NCBI GenBank assembly: GCA_964514305.1 | Contig: CAZEQD010000068.1 | Coordinates: 1 to 10,612, forward strand | Direction of reading: 5' to 3' | Source of the DNA: CAZEQD01 sp964514305 | GTDB taxonomy: Bacteria; Acidobacteriota; Aminicenantia; Aminicenantales; Aminicenantaceae | Length of the DNA stretch: 10,612 bases | Part shown: positions 6,071 through 10,612 of the stretch, in pieces | How positions within the stretch are numbered: position 1 is the first letter of the stretch | How the letters are laid out: the number at the start of each line of letters is the position of its first letter | Translations under genes and position numbers: made by a program | Notes under the pieces: model-generated | Told to the model about the DNA's origin: nothing | What the model saw: only the letters and a program-made list of their open reading frames with translations | The model's database searches: none

Positions 6071-6074
6071 CCTT
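6071..6074 (-). promoter_or_regulatory. Ribosome binding site fixing the glmM start
   Basis: AAGG on the minus strand lies 4 bases before the ATG at 6064-6066. The alternative ATG 141 bases upstream falls inside cdaR and would add a lysine-rich peptide foreign to the family, so this site marks the true start. Confidence 0.65.
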
Positions 6075-6133
6075 GGCTTTTAATTAAATAAACATAAATT
6101 ATAGCTAAAAATGAATTGATAGCAACTAATAAC

Positions 6134-6856
6134 TTATTTTTTCTTTTTGGTGTTTTTCTTTTTGGTTTCTTTTTTTGGCTCTTCTTCAGTTTTTTCTGGT
6201 TGAACAATTATTTTTACTTTGACTGTGGTTTGAGAGGAGGCCAATTGTAAGTCGGGGTTGGGCAGAATCAAATCTGCCTCAATTTCGGTACTCTGGGTAA
6301 ATGAGGAAATGTCAATGGGGCTTGTTCTCAGTTTGTATTTATCTTTGACTTTGCTTTCAGGACCTTTAACCGGAACTTGAGGAGGGATAACTTCTATTTT
6401 CTCTAATTTTAGGCCTTCGCCCAATTTTCCGATTATATTAGGGACAACTTCCAACATGACTTCTTTGGTTCTTTCTAACCTGAGATTCACTTGACTGGGA
6501 TTAATATCTTTGACCTCAGCTCCTTCGGGTATACTTATCATATTTTTGTTAAGAGGATATTGGGTTTGGTCAATTCGAGCTTTTTTTAGATCTAAGACTG
6601 CGTGAACATTAGCCGCGCTAATTTGATTAAGAAGACGGTTAGGAGCTCTTATTTTAATATCAACCGTAGCCGGAGGTTTTTCAACTAGCTCCATTTCTGA
6701 AGGAATGTTGTAGAGTTCTAAAGGAACAGTGAGAGTTTTTTCGGATGATATTTTTTCAGGGGGGATGAGCGTCAGCCATAAAACTAAAGCCAGGAGTAAG
6801 GAAAAAAGTTTTAAACCCCAGTTTTTTAAAAACAATTTTTTTATAAATATTCTCAT
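6134..6856 (-). CDS. cdaR: YbbR-domain membrane protein, CdaA regulator
   Basis: The 240-residue protein has a short basic N-terminus, one membrane helix (about 13-30, rich in Leu and Ala and ending WLTLIPP), and then a long part outside the membrane. This part reads as two YbbR-type beta domains, about 39-128 and 132-217, each with the family pattern of a strand ending in a NIP or G-x-L turn and a closing PxxV strand. A lysine-rich tail follows (222-240). In Firmicutes CdaR binds CdaA through the membrane and modulates c-di-AMP synthesis, and it has three or four YbbR domains there, so this version is shorter. The gene starts 2 bp after the cdaA stop with no clear ribosome site, pointing to coupled translation. 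Identity rests on domain pattern plus position between cdaA and glmM. Confidence 0.88.
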   Translation of the reverse strand: MRIFIKKLFLKNWGLKLFSLLLALVLWLTLIPPEKISSEKTLTVPLELYNIPSEMELVEKPPATVDIKIRAPNRLLNQISAANVHAVLDLKKARIDQTQYPLNKNMISIPEGAEVKDINPSQVNLRLERTKEVMLEVVPNIIGKLGEGLKLEKIEVIPPQVPVKGPESKVKDKYKLRTSPIDISSFTQSTEIEADLILPNPDLQLASSQTTVKVKIIVQPEKTEEEPKKETKKKNTKKKK

Positions 6857-6858
6857 GG

Positions 6859-7626
6859 TTATTTCAGATAATTGGATAAACGTTGTTTTAATTGCTCTTT
6901 AGTTAAGCCTCTTTCCAAGCGGCCTTTGGTTGCCAGAGAAATAGTGCCCGTTTCTTCAGACACAACAATCACGGCCGCGTCTGTTTCCTGGGAAAGTCCA
7001 ATAGCTGCCAGATGTCGGGTTCGGGCTTGAAAGTCTTGCCCTAAATTATGAGAAGCTGGATGGGGCAGGAGGCAGCCTGCGGCCAAAACTTTATTGCCTT
7101 TAATAATAACGGCTCCATCATGGAGGGGAGAATGGGGAAAAAAAATGCTGGCCAAGAGATCTTTTGAAACAAGAGCATCTATTTTTGTACCGCGCTCAGT
7201 ATAACTTTTAAGAGAGATTTCTTTTTCGATAGCAATTAGAGCCCCTATTTTCCTGGCTGAGAAATAGTATACAGCCAGGAGGATGTCATCTAATTTTTCT
7301 TTAAATGATTTTAAAGCTATAGGCCGCGAGAATGTTCTGGAGCCTATGGAGGTTAAAAATCTTCGTAATTCTCCCTGGAAAAGGACGATAATGGCGATAA
7401 TTAGATAGGTAATGAAGTTTTTAATCAGCCAGTAGGAAACGACCAATTTCCCCCATTTGGTTATAAGAAAAAGAATAACAACAATACCTAAGCCAATAGC
7501 CATTTGATAAGCTTTGGTATCTTTTATTAATCTGAAAAAAGAATAGAGAATAACGGTCACCAGCAGAATGTCAATAAAATCACTGACATTAAAGTGGGAT
7601 AAAGCATTAATGATATTAGCCGGCAT
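6859..7626 (-). CDS. cdaA: Diadenylate cyclase CdaA (DAC domain)
   Basis: CdaA joins two ATP to make the second messenger c-di-AMP at the inner face of the membrane. The 255 residues show three N-terminal membrane helices (about 16-33, 42-57, 66-84), the linker FQGELRRFL (83-91), and a DAC domain with PLHDGAVI (167-174, Asp170-Gly-Ala), a TRH motif (203-205) and VSEETG (222-227). The second arginine of the usual RHR motif is Leu206, giving RHL, a change in an ATP-contacting motif that deserves a test. The ATG lies inside the folP 3' end (11-bp overlap) with AAGGA 10 bp upstream. Followed by cdaR and glmM, it forms the classic CdaA-CdaR-GlmM module. Targets of c-di-AMP in such bacteria are usually ion and osmotic balance, which is family knowledge, not seen here. 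Confidence 0.93.
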   Translation of the reverse strand: MPANIINALSHFNVSDFIDILLVTVILYSFFRLIKDTKAYQMAIGLGIVVILFLITKWGKLVVSYWLIKNFITYLIIAIIVLFQGELRRFLTSIGSRTFSRPIALKSFKEKLDDILLAVYYFSARKIGALIAIEKEISLKSYTERGTKIDALVSKDLLASIFFPHSPLHDGAVIIKGNKVLAAGCLLPHPASHNLGQDFQARTRHLAAIGLSQETDAAVIVVSEETGTISLATKGRLERGLTKEQLKQRLSNYLK

Positions 7627-8524
7627 AATTTTCTTTTTCCTTGGATTGGTTAGAAGTAAAAGGAGGTTGAATCTTTTGGTTAAGGATAGCTTCAGCCACT
7701 ATCACCGCTCTTCTTACCGGGCCAACGTCATGGACTCTTAAAATATGGGCCCCGTTAACAAGACTTAAAATAGAAGCGGCAATAGTCCCTTCCAGTCTTT
7801 CTGAAGGTGGGAGGTTGAGAATTTGACCGATAAAAGATTTACGGGAGATACCTACTAATAAAGGGCAGCCAAGTTCTTCTAAAAAGCTGAGATTGTTGAT
7901 TAAACCCAGATTATCCTCGAATCTTTTGCCGAAGCCAAGGCCCGGATCGATGATTATCTTTTCTCTGGGGATTCCGTAAGATTCAGCTGTTTTAATTCTT
8001 TCTCTAAGAAATTCTTTAACTTCTTGGTACAGGTTTTGATAATAAGGATTAATCTGCATAGTTTGAGGAGTGCCCTTCATGTGCATTAAAATAAGAGGAA
8101 CTTTTCTCTCGGCAGCCAAAGGAATCATTTTGGAATCAAAGCGGCCAGCACTTATATCATTTAAAATGTCAGCTCCTTCAGCCAAAGCTGCTTCGGCTAC
8201 TTCGGCTTTAGTGGTATCGATAGAAATTAGAGCTTTTATCTTTTTTCTAAGGCTGGCAATGACCGGTAAAACGCGTCTCATTTCTTCTTCTTTGGAAATT
8301 GGCTTTGAGCCTGGTCGGCTGCTTTCTCCACCGATATCGATGATGTCAGCTCCAGCGGCAGCTAGTTCCAATCCTCTTTGGACAGCCTTTTCTTTATCAA
8401 AATAAAGTCCTCCATCTGAAAAGGAATCAGGGGTAATATTAACTACCCCCATTAACCAGGTGCGGGTACCTAATTGGTATGCCTTATTCTTTATCTGCAG
8501 GAGGTACTTCTTTCTCACCTTCAC
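7616..8524 (-). CDS. folP: Dihydropteroate synthase
   Basis: FolP joins dihydropterin pyrophosphate with p-aminobenzoate to give dihydropteroate in folate synthesis; it is the sulfonamide target. The TIM-barrel marks are complete: MGVVNITPDSFSDGG (25-39), IGGESSRPGS (64-73), SIDTTK (101-106), LNDISAG (121-127), LMHMKGTPQTMQ (146-157), DPGLGFGK (193-200), GISRKSFIG (225-233) and RVHDV (263-267). The family Thr in GGESTRPG is Ser69, a mild change. The chosen start is a GTG at 8522-8524 that overlaps the ftsH TGA as GTGA, a sign of coupled translation. The third codon is also GTG and could be used. The C-terminal tail (about 285-302) is polar and overlaps cdaA by 11 bp. Confidence 0.96.
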   Translation of the reverse strand: MKVRKKYLLQIKNKAYQLGTRTWLMGVVNITPDSFSDGGLYFDKEKAVQRGLELAAAGADIIDIGGESSRPGSKPISKEEEMRRVLPVIASLRKKIKALISIDTTKAEVAEAALAEGADILNDISAGRFDSKMIPLAAERKVPLILMHMKGTPQTMQINPYYQNLYQEVKEFLRERIKTAESYGIPREKIIIDPGLGFGKRFEDNLGLINNLSFLEELGCPLLVGISRKSFIGQILNLPPSERLEGTIAASILSLVNGAHILRVHDVGPVRRAVIVAEAILNQKIQPPFTSNQSKEKENYAG

Positions 8525-10434
8525 ACTTTGGCTAACTTTGGCTCTTTTAAAGGTCTGGTTTTTTTTACTTCTTTTTTCTTTTTTATTTTATTGGGGGTTG
8601 AAGCTTGTGAAGAAACTTTTTTTTCAACTTTCTTTTTTTTGCCTACGATCTTTTTTATTTCATTGGAAGTTAAGATTTCCTTTTCCAACAGAGCTTCGGC
8701 AATCTTTATCAACTTCTCTTTGTTTTCCTGTAAAAGATTTTTAGCTCGGTTGAAATTTCTATTAATGATTTTTTTGACTTCTTTATCTATCATTTCTGCT
8801 GTTTTTTCACTGAAATTTTTATGCATGGCTAGCTCTTTTCCGAGGAAAATCAGGTCGTCTCGTTCACCATAGGTTAAGGGACCTAGATCGGACATACCCC
8901 ACTGGCAAACCATTTTGCGGGCAATTTCTGTGGCTTTTCCGAAATCATTAGCTGCTCCAGTAGTTGTCTTGTTTAAGAAGATATTCTCGGCTGCTCTCCC
9001 TGCCAGCAGGACTGAGAGTTGAGCTTCAAGATAATCTTTTGAATAAGTATACCGGTCATCAAGGGGCAACTGCTGGGTTAAGCCTAAGGCCAGGCCTCGA
9101 GGAATTATGGTTACTTTATGGATAGGGTCGGCTTCAGGTATGAGGGCTGCTACCAGGGCATGACCAGCTTCATGGTAGGCAGTGCTTCTTTTTTCTTCTT
9201 CACTGATGATCATGCTTTTTCTTTCTACTCCCATTAAAACTTTATCTTTAGAGTTTTCAAAGTCTTCCATGCTGACTTTATCTTTACCGAGGCGGGCAGC
9301 CAAAAGGGCAGCTTCGTTGACAAGATTGGCCAGGTCAGCTCCTGAAAAACCAGGGGTCGAGCGGGCTAAGACTTTTAAATCAATGTCCTTAGCTAAGGGG
9401 ATTTTTCGGACGTGCACTTTTAATATTTCTTCTCTTCCCTTGACATCAGGCATGTTGACTACAATTCTGCGGTCAAATCTTCCCGGTCTGAGAAGAGCAC
9501 TGTCTAAGATATCCGGTCTATTAGTGGCCGCGATGAGAATGACTCCTTCGTTAGAATCGAAGCCATCCATTTCCACCAGCAGCTGATTTAAGGTTTGCTC
9601 ACGTTCATCATGGCCTCCGCCAAGGCCAGCTCCTCGCTGCCGGCCGACAGCATCGATTTCATCAATAAAGATGAGGCAAGGAGCATGTTTTTTTCCTTGA
9701 TCAAATAAATCTCTTACTCTGGAAGCTCCTACTCCAACAAACATTTCGACAAAATCGGAACCGCTGATGGAAAAGAAAGGAACATTAGCCTCTCCGGCTA
9801 CAGCTCTGGCCAAAAGTGTTTTTCCTGTCCCTGGAGCACCAACCAAGAGGACTCCCTTTGGTATCCGGCCTCCTAATTTTTGAAATTTTTGAGGGTCTTT
9901 CAGAAAGCCAATAACCTCCCGAAGTTCTTCTTTGGCTTCTTCTACACCAGCCACATCTTTGAAAGTAACTTTCTTCTGGAGGCCTGAAAAGAGCTTGGCC
10001 CGGCTCTTGCCGAAAGAAAGAGCCTTGTTGCCTCCGGCCTGCATCTGGCGCATGAAAAAAATCCAGAAAAGGATGAGAAGCAGAATCGGAAACCAGGTGA
10101 AAAGATAAGAAATCCAGGGGCTTCTGGAGGTGTCCTTAACTGTAATACTGACTTTATGTTCGTGCAGAATTTTTACTAAATCATTGAACTGAGTCGGTGC
10201 AATAGTTTTGAAAGCTGAGCCATCAGTGTATTTACCTTTGATTTGGTTGCCGGCAATGATTACTTCTTCAACTCTGTTGTTTTCAACTTCATTCAGAAAC
10301 TGGCTGAAATTTACCTCTTTTTTGACAGTTCCAGGAGATTGGAGGAGACTCCAAAGGATAATGATTATGATGCCAGCCGCAATCCAGAATAAAATGTTTC
10401 TATATGATTTACTTTGTTTTTTCGGTCTAGGCAT
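8521..10434 (-). CDS. ftsH: ATP-dependent zinc metalloprotease FtsH
   Basis: FtsH is a hexameric membrane AAA+ protease that removes faulty membrane proteins and selected regulators. The 637 residues contain a first membrane helix (about 13-31), a periplasmic domain (32-107), a second helix (108-128), and the AAA domain: Walker A GAPGTGKT (199-206), pore loop MFVGVGA (231-237), Walker B LIFIDEID (254-261), GGGHDEREQ (272-280) and the second region of homology with arginine fingers Arg316, Arg319. The zinc site HEAGH (421-425) and Asp497 complete the protease. The tail after about 597 is lysine-rich low-complexity sequence ending KLAKV, longer and more basic than usual. The ATG at 10432-10434 has AAAGG about 9 bp upstream. 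It is the first gene of the operon and shares its stop with the folP start. Confidence 0.98.
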   Translation of the reverse strand: MPRPKKQSKSYRNILFWIAAGIIIIILWSLLQSPGTVKKEVNFSQFLNEVENNRVEEVIIAGNQIKGKYTDGSAFKTIAPTQFNDLVKILHEHKVSITVKDTSRSPWISYLFTWFPILLLILFWIFFMRQMQAGGNKALSFGKSRAKLFSGLQKKVTFKDVAGVEEAKEELREVIGFLKDPQKFQKLGGRIPKGVLLVGAPGTGKTLLARAVAGEANVPFFSISGSDFVEMFVGVGASRVRDLFDQGKKHAPCLIFIDEIDAVGRQRGAGLGGGHDEREQTLNQLLVEMDGFDSNEGVILIAATNRPDILDSALLRPGRFDRRIVVNMPDVKGREEILKVHVRKIPLAKDIDLKVLARSTPGFSGADLANLVNEAALLAARLGKDKVSMEDFENSKDKVLMGVERKSMIISEEEKRSTAYHEAGHALVAALIPEADPIHKVTIIPRGLALGLTQQLPLDDRYTYSKDYLEAQLSVLLAGRAAENIFLNKTTTGAANDFGKATEIARKMVCQWGMSDLGPLTYGERDDLIFLGKELAMHKNFSEKTAEMIDKEVKKIINRNFNRAKNLLQENKEKLIKIAEALLEKEILTSNEIKKIVGKKKKVEKKVSSQASTPNKIKKKKEVKKTRPLKEPKLAKV

Positions 10435-10454
10435 TGATTTTAACCTTTTTTCTT

Positions 10455-10483
10455 ATTCTAACATATTTTTTTCCAATTTTTAA
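10455..10483 (-). promoter_or_regulatory. Candidate promoter of the ftsH-folP-cdaA-cdaR-glmM operon
   Basis: On the minus strand TAGAAT (10455-10460) is preceded by TGT, an extended -10 motif, with TTAAAA (10478-10483) 17 bp upstream. The predicted start near 10448 gives a leader of about 14 nt that still includes the AAAGG ribosome site. No heat-shock CIRCE or sigma-32 pattern was recognised. Confidence 0.5.
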
Positions 10484-10612
10484 CTAAAGAATTCAGGTGT
10501 TTTTATATGTTTAGTAATGATTATTAAAAACATTTTGCCAGTTTGCCAATTAAATTATTATTGATTTGAAGTTGTCTAATCATCGGCTCTATAACAAAAA
10601 GTGGGTAATATA

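Noticed and set aside
6067..6207. Upstream in-frame extension of glmM by 47 codons
   Set aside because: It overlaps the cdaR coding end, is low-complexity lysine-rich peptide plus a hydrophobic stretch not found in GlmM, and the homology and ribosome site both point to the ATG at 6064-6066.
8070..8405. Plus-strand open frame of 111 codons opposite folP
   Set aside because: It is antisense to well-conserved folP motifs, has biased composition, and shows no start signal.
8460..8872. Plus-strand open frames rich in Phe and Leu opposite the end of ftsH and start of folP
   Set aside because: They are the reverse of the lysine-rich FtsH tail; the hydrophobic look comes from A-rich DNA read on the other strand, and no ribosome site or family match is seen.
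9182..9586. Plus-strand open frame of 134 codons opposite ftsH
   Set aside because: It lies fully inside the conserved AAA and protease region of ftsH, has no recognisable motif, and is a shadow frame.
10524..10610. Minus-strand open stretch of 28 codons to a TAA at the right edge
   Set aside because: It could be the tail of an upstream gene, but it is short, AT-rich and matches nothing I recognise, so it is not called.

Overview
The window looks like chromosome from a Gram-negative-type, moderately AT-rich bacterium. DXP-dependent PdxJ, membrane FtsH, GlmM, FolP and a membrane diadenylate cyclase occur together. A block ftsH-folP-cdaA-cdaR-glmM, with pdxJ nearby, recalls gene orders I know from Deltaproteobacteria (Geobacter type) and from uncultured phyla such as Omnitrophota or Aerophobota. 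I cannot fix the phylum from sequence alone. No phage genes, transposase, CRISPR array, tRNA or rRNA was seen.

Layout, left to right. Positions 1-589 (minus) hold the 5' two thirds or so of a phosphofructokinase gene. Positions 590-927 are a gene-free divergent spacer with a 139-bp imperfect palindrome that is far more GC-rich than its AT-rich surroundings. Positions 928-1353 (plus) encode a stand-alone GGQ-domain, release-factor-like protein. Positions 1371-3828 (minus) hold three same-strand genes in the order pdxJ (vitamin B6), a DUF488 protein and an M20-family carbamoylase-type amidase. Positions 4010-4702 (plus) encode a YgeA-like aspartate/glutamate racemase behind a near-consensus sigma-70 promoter. 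Positions 4726-10434 (minus) hold the operon ftsH, folP, cdaA, cdaR, glmM.

The right-hand operon is tightly packed (4-bp overlap ftsH/folP, 11-bp overlap folP/cdaA, 2-bp gap cdaA/cdaR, 67 bp before glmM). It combines membrane protein quality control, folate synthesis, c-di-AMP synthesis with its membrane regulator, and the glucosamine-phosphate step feeding peptidoglycan and LPS. The racemase may have been inserted between glmM and pdxJ, in the opposite orientation, splitting an older cluster. Its D-amino acid product could also serve the cell wall, but that is inference.

I found no convincing new multi-gene system. The most unusual signals are the palindrome upstream of pfkA (a possible repeat family or structured leader), residue changes in otherwise well-conserved motifs (PFK nucleotide loop lacking the GG pair; CdaA RHR changed to RHL; PdxJ LRED changed to LRGD; amidase NVIPG Asn changed to Ser), and the atypical Thr/Cys catalytic pair predicted in the racemase.
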